Positions 46,400 through 59,147 are shown, numbered from the stretch's first letter. The stretch is 64,000 nucleotides of DNA from Micromussa lordhowensis (GCA_964020085.1 CAXHUQ010000555.1:62001-126000), one strand, 5' to 3'. The notes: generated from the letters alone by a model not told the origin. Made by a program: numbers and translations.

Positions 46400-46560
46400 A
46401 CATGAAGCATCCCTAGGGGGTTTTACATTTGGCTTGTGCTCGGCTTGGCCATTCGGTGCTCAATGGATTTTTCCGCTTACCATTTTGCGACCTATTTAGT
46501 AATAACATGTTACGTCACATTGATTGCCAAGGTTTATCCATGTGGCCTGAAAGTGGGTAT
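46400..46560 (+). repeat. Partial GGCTTGTGCTCGGCTTGG repeat
   Basis: GGGTTTTACATTTGGCTTGTGCTCGGCTTGGCC, a decayed GGCGAT block and GTTACGTCACATTG match the front of the dispersed repeat at 37480-37600 and 38790-38900. The minisatellite is lacking. Confidence 0.6.
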
Positions 46561-46719
46561 CTCGAAATACAACGTTTATTTTACATACATTTATAGGAAC
46601 AACTAAAATGCAGATTTTTCACATATGAATTGCTATATGGACTTTGTACATTCTGTCATTGTAAAACTATATGGCTTCTTAATAACTACGAATCAGATAT
46701 TTGAGTGGCAACTATTTTC

Positions 46720-46965
46720 TTTTAGATGGCTGGATCATCGTCCATCAAATTATCAAAGCCAAAACAACACCAAAAAGTTGAATTCGTTTCGGAAAGTGAA
46801 ACGTATTGACATTGCTAATTTTAAATCAGACGTCAAAGAAGCGATCGAGTTTATCAATTTTACAGATCTCCTCAACAAAACGTTACGCACCGTATTGGAC
46901 AGTCACGCACCATTAAGACAAAAGCTAGCGTCAAATGCCAGTATGTATATTTCGAAGCTGTAGTC
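46720..46965 (+). mobile_element. LINE fragment (between endonuclease and RT)
   Basis: An open stretch reads FRKVKRIDIANFKSDVKEAI, then FTDLLNKTLRTVLDSHAPLRQKLAS. This is the linker segment that precedes the reverse transcriptase in CR1/jockey-like non-LTR elements. The open frame ends at 46963 and neither endonuclease nor RT is attached. Confidence 0.65.
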
Positions 46966-47239
46966 ATAGACGTAATTATTATTTTACACACCATTTTATC
47001 GCATTAATGTATTATAATTACCAGAGATATAAAGCCACATCCACTGCCATATTCAACAACATAGGCTACCAAAGATAAATTACAAAACAATGTTGATGTA
47101 TGGGGTAATTGAACCCTCAACAACCCATACTATCTCCTTGTTGTTAGTAAAAAAGCCATATCAACTGCCATATTTTATATTATTTTACACACCATTTTAT
47201 TGCATTAATGTATTATATTTACCAGAGATATAAATACAT

Positions 47240-47480
47240 ACTTTCTGTTATTTGTTACAACTTCTATTGCTTCATATATAGTATCGAAGCCTATTTCTTT
47301 GAGCTGTTTTTATGAGAATTTCTAGCCAGGTTGTTTGCGGTCTTCCTTTTGGTCTTTTTGCTGCTCTAAGTGCTTCGTTTTTTCGGCTTGTTTTGCTGGA
47401 TAATTTTCTGTTAATCTACTTAAATGTTTAGGCCAGCTTATTCTTCTTTTTTTTTTACATTTTCAGACCATTTTTCGGCT
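47240..47480 (-). mobile_element. LINE 3'-end fragment, minus strand
   Basis: On the minus strand, PNHLSRLTENYPAKQA is followed in shifted frames by RAAKRPKGRPQTTWLEIL and LKEIGFDTIYEAIEV. These match the C-terminal end of CR1/jockey-like reverse transcriptases (GRP-TTW box). It is short and broken. Confidence 0.5.
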
Positions 47481-47964
47481 TGACTTCTTTTGTATAGTTC
47501 TTTATTTGAGACTTTGTCTGACCATTTTATATTGAGTGTTCTTCTTAGTAGATTTCTGTGAAAAACGTAATTGTTAGTGAGAGAAAAAAGACAATGGCTA
47601 CACATACTTTGCTTTGACCTCCGCAAACTCAATTCCATAACAAATGTTGACACAGTATCAATGAGAAATCAAAGAGATCCTCTGATCTTCAAATAACGAG
47701 GTGATAAGATCTTCCCCGAGCTGAATCCAAGTAAAGACCAGTGGTAGATACCGTTGGAGAAATCTTTGAGATACATGAAAGCATTTATCACAGCCGACGA
47801 TGGATGATTCTTGATCCGGCAAAGGGATTCGATTGATGAATGCGGAAGGGGATACTTGACAGAAGAGCACCTCACGAAATATTTTTCAAGATACCTATAT
47901 AGTGTATAATTAAAAAAAATGACAATTTAAAAAAACGATTTTTGAAAAGGTGTTCTTTTTTCAC
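47481..47964. other. Unassigned; overlapping minus-strand open frames
   Basis: Two overlapping minus-strand frames of about 70 codons end at 47658 and 47669. They have no recognisable domain. Conserved-looking residues (SSAVINAFMYLKDFSNG) might be an eroded fragment of a repeat protein, but I cannot support a gene. Confidence 0.3.
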
Positions 47965-48260
47965 TAGCCAGTTGAGCTGTTCCCCCCTCTAACCAGCTTG
48001 GAGAAGAAAAGGAACACTTTTTCTAGCAATCAAAACTGCACACTATACATATAACCTGATGTATGAGGAAATTATATCATTTAGTTGATTTATGAACATG
48101 ATTTCCTATAATGAATAAAATAGTCTTTCAGAGTTTGTGGGTTATATTTGAATTTTTGAATTGAGGTGTTTCTCAAATTTTCCCAGCTAGATGAAAATTG
48201 ATGAGGAACACCTTTTTTGAGGAACAGCTCGTGGGGTGCTCTTCTTCTCGAGAAAATCGT
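47965..48260 (+). repeat. Dispersed repeat, about 300 bp, copy 1
   Basis: The blocks ACTAGCCAGTTGAGCTGTTC, TATGAACATGATTTnCTA and ATGAAAATTGATGAGGAACACC, with TGAGGAACAGCTC and GGGGTGCTCTTCT, recur in the same order at 57070-57365. No function is apparent. Confidence 0.7.
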
Positions 48261-48342
48261 ACAGGTCCTTCCAATAATTAAAAAATCATGTGTAACTCCG
48301 TTACTGTAATGTACATATTCCTTACTATTTACTTACATATCT

Positions 48343-49450
48343 AGAACAGGGTTTCGAAAAGCTGCGAATCATATTCATGATATACGAGGAAAACTGTAAT
48401 TATCATAGAAGTACAATCTTTTTCCATTCACTTTCAGGTATCATCTTTGAGGCAAATTATTTAGCTTTTCAATAATATTTCCTGTTTTTGAAGAATTGAT
48501 CTACTTACTGAGTAATTCCTGAAAACGAAAAGGGTACTGACTATTTTCAGGGTATCGAAAAGTTGCGAATTTTACAGTTTATCTCTTATAATCAAAAGTA
48601 ACGTTAATCATGGTTATGTTGATGTGTCGAATATTCATAAATGAAACACTATGTATACCAAAAGACGAATGGAATGTAAATATAAGAAACACTGCTTTTG
48701 TAAGATTGAATGATTAAAGTTTTCATAAATCTTTGTAAAGGCGTTATACATATAGACTTCTACTGGTTTAACCTATACAGGTACCAGTATTTGTTTATAG
48801 ATAGTTGGGTGAACAAGTATAGACTTTTATGTGTTAAAGGTACACCCGAATGCTTTGTATGCCTTATTATAGAAATACAGGTACTTCATAAACGAAGTCT
48901 ATATCAACATAAAACTAAAACATATAAAGTGCAAAAAAGGTAGCAAATGTTTTAAATATATGTTTAATTCGTTTTACATCCATCAGAATTCTATGTAAAA
49001 GTGAAACAAAACAATATTACTTAAGTTATATAAAGATTCTATCAAAACTGTACTTGTTTCATAGTTTAGGCTATAAAAAAGACATTAATCTATGCTTAAC
49101 TCACCCTTAAAACATTTTTAACTGAATCTTGACTATATAAGTTGTGTGGATGATGAAAGGAACTTATATGACTTTTTTGGGTGAATATTTAGATAGACCT
49201 TTTCCCCTAAACAACCAATTCGCAACTTTTCGATACCCCTTTTTAGCTCGACTCACTTTAAAAAGATTCAATTTTTCCATACTAATTTTTCTCCGAACTT
49301 TACCAAATTTTTGCTGTTGGTAGAGTAATGGTGTGTATAGAATATGAGTTTGCTTTACAACACTTAGCCTTTAATAGTTTTTATGAAAACGCGATTAAGT
49401 TGCGGATATAGGGTAGTCATTCGCAGGTTTTCGATACCATGTTCTATACA
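48343..49450. mobile_element. 1.1-kb element with nested inverted repeats
   Basis: Outer pair: TAGAACAGGGTTTCGAAAAG near 48343 and its inverse ending CGATACCATGTTCTA near 49448. Inner pair: GGGTATCGAAAAGTTGCGAATT near 48550 and its inverse near 49210-49240. All four share GGTATCGAAAAGTTGCGAAT. The internal sequence is AT-rich and non-coding. The structure suggests a non-autonomous DNA transposon whose terminal motif is repeated internally. Confidence 0.65.
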
Positions 49451-49631
49451 TAACAGTGTTCCGCATAAACAGCATAATTAAGAGATTAGATAAGTACATA
49501 CTGATGATAGTCCATATTATAGACACAACAAGTCAAGTCAATTGTAGACTAAGAATAGATCATGTGGTTAATAAATTTGTTTTTGAACCCTGATTTTTCT
49601 CAGGACTATTCTTTTTTTTATCACTTGCACT

Positions 49632-49657
49632 GATATATATATATATATATATATATA
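49632..49657. repeat. AT microsatellite
   Basis: About 13 AT units lie just before segmental copy B. Confidence 0.9.
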
Positions 49658-52349
49658 GCTATGTGTTTTGTAAGGGACACTACTAGACCGCTAACCGCTT
49701 TGTTTTGCCTGAATTCAGATACCGTAAACTTAGATCCATGAGGATTTATATCAAGCGTAAGGTTTTTAAAAAAAACGTCAAACTCGGTTTGAAAATCTCG
49801 GATAGAATTATAGAGTCGTGTTTAAAATGATGTTTTTCTGAACGCTCTCGTACTTTGGTCAAACCTTTGAAGCGCGTCCCTTTTATTGTTTTTCAAGAAT
49901 GCGCTATGAAATTTTCACCCATGGCGGAAACAAAACAAAACAAGTGACAGTACTGATATTCACCTAGATTTTATCTAATGCATACCATCTAATACAAAAA
50001 GGCATTGAGCTTTGCACCATATTCTCTATTTATGAAAGTAAAATTATTATAATGTACTATAGGCTTTATATCGCTCTGGGTCCGTTATGTAAAAACTCAC
50101 GCAAATACAAATATAATAGGCGCAAGGAATTAAACTATTCATGTGGATTCTATACATAGTCTAGAGGAATAGATGTTTCCAATAAAAGATCATGCCAGTA
50201 CGTAATTTGTTTTGAAGCCCTGATTCTTTTGGACTGCTCATTTCTATTATATTTACTAAAATATGTATCTAACTATGTCACTTTATTTGGAAGAACTGTA
50301 AAATAAAAATTATTCTTTGTTAAACGTTGATTTTACTTTTTGTTGAATTTTGATATTTTTTATCGACAAGACAGTAAAATGGCATTGTAATGCAGAACAC
50401 AGTTTAGAAATACATATTAGTACGTATTTTACATGATTCACTGTTGATTAATTCGTGCGTAGGTTTAATTGCTTTGCGCTCAAAGGTTTGATGTCATAGA
50501 TGACAGAATGCACCATTGATTAAAAAGCTAAAGAAATAATTTATAATATCCGCTTAATTTGCATGTTAATCTATATTGACAGGAAATTAAGTTGGTTTAG
50601 AAGTCTATCATCTGAAAGGCACAATTCATTCTTAAATTGATAGCTTATAACTTTTTAGATGCATTAATAGTAAAGTCAATCATTAATTACGTTTTCTAAC
50701 TCGCGTTCCGACGAATGCTTGTTCTTAACAAATTACCTTGTGTACGTCCATTTTGATTCGTACTACAGAATGATAATTTGCTTCCAAAAAGATCAATCTT
50801 GACTGCCAACTGCTAGCATAAAGATTCTAAGCAAAGCTCAATCCCTCCCCTCCTTTAAAACAAATATTTAATTAAGATTGAGTTTAAAGGTTAATCTACT
50901 TTATAAAGTAAAAAATTCTAAGATATGAAATAGTTAAGCTGTATGGTGTATTGTTTTTGTAATTGGTACTCTAACATCCCTTATTCCTCAAAAGTAATAC
51001 TTCTAAAACCTAAATTTAGTTATAATAAATAAAACGCACTGCTGGGTAGTTTTATATGATAACTTGAAATAGGTTGTGTTAAATACTGTATGAAGCTACA
51101 GATTTTCGAATGTTTCCCGAAGGGACATCAAGCCATAGTTGAGCATCATCTACGCCAGGTTCTGGGATCTGTCTAGCGCCATCCGCATATTTATGGCGAG
51201 TGAATCTACAACAATGCTAACAATCTTGTCTCTCCTTTTCTTGCCTTCGCTTGGTGTCCATGTCAGGATTTTTCTCGGTTATTGAGTAGCAACTATACAA
51301 AAAATGTGCCTTAGCCATCACAGTCTTGGTTGTTTGATGAAGGTTGTAAGTAGCATCCTGCTCTAATTTGACTGTTGTCTTTCCGTGACAGATGGGCCTC
51401 TGCCCACCCACGACCCCGAGAACTATGCCGGCAGATTACTAGGTAGGTTCAACCAAGCTGGACTTGTCAAAGGGCAAGTGGTAAACAAATGGAGTCATGC
51501 GGTCCTCTTGTTAGGGATTGAACTCTGGCAAGCACCCTATTAGAGTAAAATAATTCACGCTAGAGTGTGTACCATATTTTGAAATGCACTAGCTAGCATA
51601 AATTGATTTAAAAACCTGTATTGTGCACCTTTATTACCACAAGGAAATGTTTAAGCAGACAATCTATTCTAAATGTTTAATCACCTTTAATCGTCTTTTA
51701 TTTAATGGTTGTTTTTCGTTAGTTTAATTCAGTTAATGTATAAAACATACATTAAAATAAACCTTAAATTGGTCATGCATTCGGTCGCATTGCTAGTCCA
51801 GCTTACGGTATTTAGTAAGAGACCAGCCATGGACAATGCCCTGTTTATTTTGTTCATGTTATCGCTCAAGTTATCTGATGATAAGTACGTTAAGGGCTAT
51901 TCATAAAGTACGTTTGTAGTTTCTCAAGATGTTTTACCCCCTCTCTCCTGTTCGCAGTTAGTTCTGACGTCATATATTTCCTAAATATATGTATATTGGT
52001 TTGCCAATAAATTTCAGTCGCAAGAACCGGAATAAACGCTTTGATTCTATCCACTTTATAATCAAATATATATCTATATATGTCATGACCGATTTTAAAC
52101 GTATAAAAAATGAGTTAATAAATATCTCAGTTATATATTTACTACGTGATATCAGCCTTAGGTTTTGCACTCGCCATAGCCGGTTTTTGACCGCAAAAAG
52201 AAATGAATGTGCGAAAATCAACGTTCATTAAACAGCATCGATTTAATTCATAAATACATTAACTGTCAGTTGTAAGGTACGTGCGTTATTATTTTCAGCC
52301 CCCTTATTAAAATTAATAAGGGATCTGTTGAAAACTTTTCGAGACTGTT

Positions 52350-52690
52350 GCGAGCTTTTACCACTCCAGATAATGGATGAGATTAGTTCCAAAAGCCCCC
52401 TTTCCTTCTGCGCGAAGGTGCGAGCTTTTAGAACTCCAGATAATGAATGAGTTCAGTTCCAACAACCCCTTAATTTTATGCACAGGTGCGAGCTTTTACC
52501 ACTCCAGATAATGGATGAGTTCAGTTCCAACAACCCTTCCTTCTGTGCGCAGGAGCGAGCTGTTACCACTCCAGATAATGGATATGTTCAGTTCCAACAA
52601 CCCCTTAATTCTGTGCGCAGGTGCGAGCTTTTACCACTCCAGATAATGGATGCGTTCAGTTCAAACAACCCCTTCCTTTTGTGCGCGGGT
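52350..52690 (+). repeat. 68-bp minisatellite, five units
   Basis: Units start GCGAGCTTTTACCACTCCAG, continue with ATAATGGATGAGTTCAGTTC and end with CTTCTGTGCGCAGGT. The plus-strand open frame across it is a repeat artefact. The corresponding place in segmental copy A (near 45640) lacks the array. Confidence 0.9.
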
Positions 52691-52981
52691 GATTGTAAAG
52701 TCATGCAACGAGCTCAAAAGTTTCCATGTGAGTTAGTGTCGTTCGGACAACGGCCAATCAACGTTATTTTTCGACTTTGTGTTGACGACTGTTTAAAGTC
52801 AATGTTTCCTTAATTGCGCATGAACTATTCAACGAAAGCTGATCGCATGGCCAGACGTTTATGTGTCGCTGAAAAAGATGTCGTTGACCAAAATCAAGAG
52901 TTACTTGAGTCAAAATGGTGAGTGCTCTTAATGTTTTAATATCTTATCTTATTCATCAACACTCACATTTAGAGCCTTGCA

Positions 52982-53435
52982 ACCATGTTAAGACTGTTAA
53001 AGCGGTATGTGAGGTCCACCCAGCTGTACAGAGTTGAAACATGGACAGGATCGAATACGAGCGAAAAACTACTGAACGCATTTGAAATGTGGTCGCTCAG
53101 ACGTATAATGCGTGTAGGCTGGACGAGACGTTTGTCGAATGAAAACATCCTTAAGCTAACAGGGGTGAAACGTAAACTATTCCGGGTAGTGCAAAACAGA
53201 AAACTGTGCTATTTCGGTCATATGATGCGGCACGAAAGCATCCAAAGAAACCTGATCGAAGGCATGGTACCAGGGAAGAGAGGACGAGGAAGACCAAGAA
53301 ATCAGTGGTGTCACAACGTGATGGACTGGACAGGAATGAGCCTTGCAGCGTGTAAACGGGCAGCCCATAACCGACAGAGATGGCGTTGCATAGCCCACAA
53401 CCCCCGGAATGGGGACGGAACCTGACGACGACGAA
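52982..53435 (+). mobile_element. RTE-type LINE fragment, copy 3, open frame kept
   Basis: A 146-codon open frame (52985-53425) encodes the RTE C-terminus: YVRSTQLYRVETWTGS, LLNAFEMWSLRRIMRVGWTR, LCYFGHMMRHESIQRNLIEG, GKRGRGRPRNQWCHNVMDW and a final GDGT. It ends with GACGACGACGAA, a short-repeat tail as expected for RTE elements. No stop is present, so it is the youngest of the three copies. It is severely 5'-truncated and so not functional. Confidence 0.88.
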
Positions 53436-53770
53436 CCAAGTTTCCAAGCAACAAAGTCTCACCTTGAGTGGGTGTTGCGGGACACAGAATAGCGGTCAAA
53501 ATGAACGTAAAAACACAACAATTCTAAATGTCACGTTGCTCTAGAATTTAATTGCTTTGCGTTCAAAGATTTAATTTCAATTTTAGCAGGATGTAGAATT
53601 GTTTTGAAAGCTTAATAGCGTAACATCTTGTTTATTTGCGCGAAAATTAAATTGGCAGGATATTAGGTGTGTTTGAATTGCTCACATCTAACAATATAAT
53701 ACAATTACGGCGTTCATATAACTTTTCATGTGAAGTAATCAAATATTAATTTCCGATATCTTGTTACAAC

Positions 53771-54360
53771 ATCGATTTGTGCAATTTGTATTTATAATTA
53801 GAACGTTTGCGACAGAATTTATAGCAAATTGCGCTTATTTATGTATTATTTTAATGAACACTATGCTAAGAATGAACTTGCAAAGGCTTAATGTTTGAAT
53901 TAATTAATATCCAAGTTTTGTTCATTTGACAAGTGTTTCGGTCTTAACTCCCATCTTTTCCTGTTAACAAATAATTCATTTATGATGCAAATAAGATAAA
54001 CCACAGACAAACAATGGTTTTTGCATTCAAAGAAGCGTATTTTTTACTAAAACGAATAAAAGGCAATTATTTAAAATAAACATGATTAAAGAGGTCTGTA
54101 GATTTATATCAATCATTTACAACGTTGTACAAGACAGGATGCAATGTATTTAGTGAGATAGAGAAAAGTGTTCTGAGGAATATGTTGTAAAAAAAATAAT
54201 AATAATAAAGCCCGCTTTCCAATTGCTTTTTGCCTACAGGGAAGGGAAGTTCAACATGACAATCCAGGACCGAGTACTCATCATTTGAACATTCGATTAA
54301 AGCATGGTAAAACAGTCCCTGTACCAATGTTAGTTACCGCTATGACATGACAACAAAGGA
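53771..54360. other. AT-rich, nothing recognised
   Basis: No supported gene or repeat on either strand. Confidence 0.4.
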
Positions 54361-55100
54361 CCGTGCCTTTGGAGTGTGTCAGAAGGTAAGTTCTACTACA
54401 AACAACAGCAAGCCACACCCTTAACGGAGCGGTTCATATGACGTCGTGGAAGGCGTGTACAATGCAGAATAACAGGGATCCGAATTTTGCTTGTGCATTG
54501 CTTGGCGATTTGGCATTTTTTGCAATTTTCTATCTTGTGAAGTGGTGACGTCACATTTGTTCTATTGAAAAGGCAACGAGGCATGCAAGCACTTTCTACG
54601 CGTGCTTGTGAAAGTTGCTTTGCTTGGCGATTTGGCGATCTTTGGTGACTTGGCGACTGTTTTCAATTTTCTAGAATAAAAATGAGTTTGTGAAGTTTTG
54701 ACGTCACAATCGTTCCATTGAAAATGCAGCAAGGTTGCGTGCGCATTTTAAAACACAGGGATAGGTTAAGTTACATGTACACTGCATGTACGGTACCTTT
54801 AGAATGGGTCAAAAGGTGACTTATGCTATAGTCAACATCAAGCAACGTCATCAGAGGAGAGACACTATATAACGTCGTGGGGGATGTGTACAATGCAGAA
54901 TAACAGGGTTCCAACTTTTGCTTGGCGATTTGGCATTGTTTTCATTTTTCTATCATGTGAAGTTGTGACGTCACATTCGTTCCATTGAAAAGGCAACGAG
55001 GCATGCAAGAACTTTCTACGCGTGCGCATTTTAAAGCACAGGGATAGGTTAAGTTACGTGTACACCGTTTATATAAATTATTATAATATAATTAAAACAG
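54361..55100 (+). repeat. Tandem duplication, about 430-bp unit
   Basis: ACCGTGCCTTTGGAGTGTGTC...GTGTACAATGCAGAATAACAGGG...GGCAACGAGGCATGCAAG...CACAGGGATAGGTTAAGTTAC is repeated once from about 54791. Both copies include TTTTGCTTGGCGATTTGGC and a GTGACGTCACA block of the dispersed family at 37.4 kb. Confidence 0.7.
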
Positions 55101-55760
55101 TTTGACATCGTGTGCACCACACGGGGTAAAAGATAGCAATTACTTTCAAGGTTTATGTTAGTTAGATGGATTGTAATGCGATTGTTTTCAATGAGAACGC
55201 AATCGAAAACGTAAGACAACACAATTACAAATACAATCAAAACACATTTAAACACGCGATAAGGATTTACACAATCGCGGACGCAATCAGGGATGCAATA
55301 AAAAGTATTTAAGGCCGCGCAAAGTACGAGATTATAGACGCGATTACACAATTAAGGACACAACAAAAATATACGATTAAGGATGCTTCAAATTTAGGAC
55401 ACAACAAAGATTGCGATTAAGGACGCAATCAAAGACGCGATTAAGGAAGCAATAAAGTATGCTTTAAGGACCAAATTATTAACTACATTAGCAATTACGA
55501 AAGCAATTAAAGACTCAATAAGGGATGCAGTTAATGACGCGATCAAGGAAGGAATTTAGGACGTAATAATTGACGCAATCAAGGACTCCACCAAAAACGC
55601 ATTTGAGAACGGCATTAAGGACGCAATTTATGACGCTATATATTGTATAAACTCTTTAAACATAATACTTTATATAGCATGTAAGGTATAGACATCTTTA
55701 TAACTATGAATTATATTATATTTTAAGCGATACGTGATCATGCTTATGATATACTTAACA
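54470..55760 (+). repeat. Dispersed repeat with 12-bp minisatellite, copy 3
   Basis: After the GGCGAT blocks, 12-bp units of the type GACGCAATTAAG occupy about 55185-55640. The ending TATAGACATCTTTATAACTATGAATTATATTATATTTTAAGCGATA matches the end of copy 1 at 38567-38615. The minisatellite is more eroded than in copy 1. Confidence 0.75.
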
Positions 55761-55879
55761 ATATAGTAAAAATAGTTATTAGTCTAATTTATTCAGAAAA
55801 ACAAAACAACGATTGTTTTCATGTGATGTATGAGAAGCTCCGCCCATGAACCCTGTAAGGTATCCCTAATTGAGTCCAC

Positions 55880-56520
55880 CTTTCAGATTCCTATTTTGAA
55901 TAGACATACATTTTGAAAAAAAACACACAGTGACATTTTTTGATAGATAAAAGGGCCAAAGAGCGGGATTCCCAGAAATAACTCCTTTAGAAAAAATAAG
56001 TTTAAATTGTGGGAGAAGATGCAGTGAACAAAAGTTTATTGTGGTCATGTATGATGAAATACACGATAAACATATCAATTAATATATCAAGTAATTATTG
56101 ACCCATTTTGTATAGACATTTTGAAAAAAGCAACGGTGGCGATGATTTATATATTTAGTGTGTGACATAAAATAAAATGCGAAAGAAATGAGAGCTATCT
56201 TTGATTTCAGTTCATAACAAAACAGTTCTGATGAAGTTATCACGTAACTTGCATTGTGACAATTCGTAGAAAATAACAACATAATAGTTTATTGTCATTT
56301 TAGCAAATGATGTAAAATATCCTTTAACAAGCACATTCAGTAAATCTCCCCATGAAGGATTATCACAAATGTGCACATGATCTAAACGACGACAAAAATA
56401 TTTCGGCTTTCAAGCTGCTTGCTTTACAACAGTTTTTTGTTTCAACAATTGTAGGCTCTATATCATTATCCATTTTGTAAAGACATACATTTTGAAAAAG
56501 GCAACAATGGTGAGGATCGT
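55880..56520. repeat. Three spaced copies of a TAGACATACATTTTGAAAAA motif
   Basis: Related segments of about 50 bp (TTTTGnATAGACATACATTTTGAAAAAnGCAACnnTGG) lie near 55893, 56105 and 56470. They may be ends or parts of an eroded repeat. No gene is present nearby. Confidence 0.45.
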
Positions 56521-57069
56521 AGTGAGCTCTTTGTCAACTATTGAATATGTTTTTTGATGAATTTATATTCAGATTACATATTATTATTCATTTTATTCAA
56601 CTAAATAGTTCAACAACAATACCGTCCAAGGACGATGATCCAGCTATCTAAAAGAGTTAATCTGCGATATGAGTGCACTGATTGTCTTAAAGCGCTACTA
56701 TTATTTTTTTAATAACGTCAGTATGAGTACATATGTGTATGATAAATCGATTGATCATATTTTAATTCCAATAAAAACATTGAAAACCTCAAAAAATGTG
56801 ATTTAAAAATCAAATATTCAAGATTTTTTTACACGCAAATCTTTCTTTAATGCGGTAATGCATATGGCAACCACTGTTAGGGAACCCTTATGACATCATT
56901 CGAGTGTTTATGAATCTGTATACAGGTAGACGTCTACATAAATAGAGTGTAACTTTGAGGAGCACCTAACGACATATTGTTGAAAAAGTACTTATTTCCA
57001 TTGAAAGAGGACTATAAGGTGTATATTTCAAAGAAGTGAACCTTTTGGAAAGTCTCATGTTTTGAAATA

Positions 57070-57365
57070 GATGTTATATTTACCAGCCAGCTGAGCTGTT
57101 CTCATTCCTCAGCCGGCATGAAGAAGTAAAGGATCTACCACATTCACAAACTTAGTTTATGGGGAAATCTTATTTTTTGGTTGTTGCATGAACATAATTT
57201 GCTACATAAATACAGTAATATTTCAGATTTTATGGCCAATACTTTGCTTTTTTATCCTATCTTCCCAGCCAGCTGTTTGATTTTTAAAACTCTCTGCTAC
57301 ATGAAAATTGATGAGGAACACCTTTTTGAGGAAGAACTCATGGGGTGCCCTTCTAATTTTGATTT
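57070..57365 (+). repeat. Dispersed repeat, about 300 bp, copy 2
   Basis: Homologous to 47965-48260 with the same order of blocks. A 96-codon open frame running through and beyond it (57181-57471) shows no recognisable domain and I do not call it a gene. Confidence 0.65.
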
Positions 57366-57471
57366 CAACAGACACTTCTATGTCAAAGTGTTGTGCATGA
57401 CTGCACAAAAAACCTTTTTGCCGGCATATCCTGTCATAAAAGTTGAATGGTGCACGGTATCCCGAAAATAA

Positions 57472-58700
57472 TATATTTACTAGGTGGTATTATGAGATAG
57501 AGTCTATCTATATCCCACAACAAGGTAGTTTATCCTAAAAATTATCAATGGACAATTATACATTATATAATGCAATAGCTTTACATTGCTGGATTTTTAT
57601 TTTTCATCAAAGTAGCGCTTTAACCATGATAAACGCAATATCAGAATACAGTACTTTGGCGTAAACACTGTAATACAGAATAGCCCATATTGATGTTGTG
57701 TGCATTCCGAATATATATTTTCATGTGGAAGTAAAATTCAACAATGCACGAAAACAACAGTATTTTGAATGGTTTATCTGTATTTAGATCGGAGTGAGCT
57801 CTTATTATATATATGTATATGTCTTGCATGATGAAAATAATGAATATGTAAAACTACTTTATTGCTGTCTGTTTGGTAAAAATCACTTATAAAATGTAAA
57901 ATGTGAAGTATCCTCAAATGTTTATTACTATTCAATGTATTCCGGCGGTTTTTTTTTTTAATTTTAAGGAATCTAGCAATTTTGATTTATCCAAATTAGT
58001 TTTAGGGCCTTTTTTAGCATTACATAGAGTTGATATTTTTGAATAGCAAATGGTATTTTACATAGAAGCTAATGTTAAACATATCTGTTAAGATAGGCTA
58101 TTAATAAATTAGAAGCAAGTTTACTTCCGCCCCTCTCCTACACTTAAGTAATGCAACCAATAACACCGTAGTGTACTAGTATTGGCTAATTCTAACAAAT
58201 AATTGAATGAATTCAGCAGCAAACAGGCAGTTCGACGCTTGCACAGCAAAACATAAGATTACTTAACAAAATAACTGGATAACAGCTAAGCAAGATAGGA
58301 GGTATGACTTTTATGAAGTTTTGTTGTACTACTACCTTATTACTTCTGTCTATTTTCATATATATAAATATATTTTTCAAATAAAAAATCTAGTTTTCAA
58401 ACATGGTTTATATGCAAAACGGAATGACTTACAAAACAAGAATTACCAGTTTGCTGATAATAAAATCATATCAAAAACACTTGATATTATGGTTTTTGGT
58501 ATTCGCTATAATGCGAATATTTAATGTAAATTTGGAGTCAGTAGCGCAAATTCTCTCATTAGTCTTAAAATGGCAATTTAATCATAAATAATTGGTGGCA
58601 AAATATGGCAAATTAAATAAAACGAATATATTTTTTAAAGCCGGGTGTTTAAAAAACATACAACTCAATCATTATATCGCTAATTATCTTAATTCTTCCA
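57472..58700. other. AT-rich upstream region of the lectin gene
   Basis: No gene or repeat could be supported. The promoter of the lectin gene should lie at its right end, but I cannot name a convincing TATA box among the many AT-rich matches. Confidence 0.4.
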
Positions 58701-58711
58701 TTTAGAACAAG

Positions 58712-58772
58712 ATGAAGGTCTTACTGTTGTGTATTTGTGGACTGATAGCACTCGTGCATGTTGCTACTTCAG
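58712..58772 (+). CDS. C-type lectin/EGF gene, exon 1: signal peptide
   Basis: The ATG at 58712 starts MKVLLLCICGLIALVHVATS, a typical cleavable signal peptide with a short basic start, a hydrophobic core and small residues at the end. The donor is TTCAG|GTAGAT; the exon leaves in phase 1. The product is therefore secreted. All border phases among exons 1-4 agree (1-1), as is common in extracellular domain-shuffled genes. Confidence 0.85.
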
Positions 58773-59147
58773 GTAGATATACTTCAAAGTTAAAAAAGTG
58801 ACTCTAACAAAGACGGTGCGTAATATACTCACTACAGTTCAATCGACTAACGTATATCTAAAATAATTTTATATCTGATAGTGTATAAAGTTATGTATTC
58901 CACTACTTAATTAAGATCCGTTTCATAAAGGTTAAAGTGTTAAAATGCTCGTTTATCGTTTCGTATGATCTAGAAATATTTTAACTGTTTGTAATAATCT
59001 AGCAATCTTTTTTGTTGAAGGATAATCAATAAACAAGGTTGTTGATATGGTACAACTCGTTGAGTTTACATTTAGTGGCAGTTTGCAGAATTTAATCTAT
59101 ATTTTCATTATCACCCTAAAATATTTTTTTCCGTTTTCCTATATTAG

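Larger units (their letters stand above)
49690..53770 (+). repeat. Segmental duplication, copy B
   Basis: The region is collinear with 42540-46330 (anchors given there). It differs by lacking the first RTE fragment, by extra sequence at about 51235-51560, by the 68-bp minisatellite at 52350-52690 and by its own RTE fragment at 52982-53435. The unit distance is about 7.1-7.6 kb. No gene is supported outside the repeats. Confidence 0.8.

Noticed and set aside
51392..51442. Exon-like segment with good AG and GT borders (GPLPTHDPENYAGRLL)
   Set aside because: Its phase does not match exon e (a phase-0 entry gives a stop) and the area resembles dispersed repeat sequence; it may be chance.
57181..57471. 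Open frame of 96 codons on the plus strand
   Set aside because: It overlaps the 300-bp dispersed repeat and shows no domain; the matching copy at 47965-48260 does not keep the frame.
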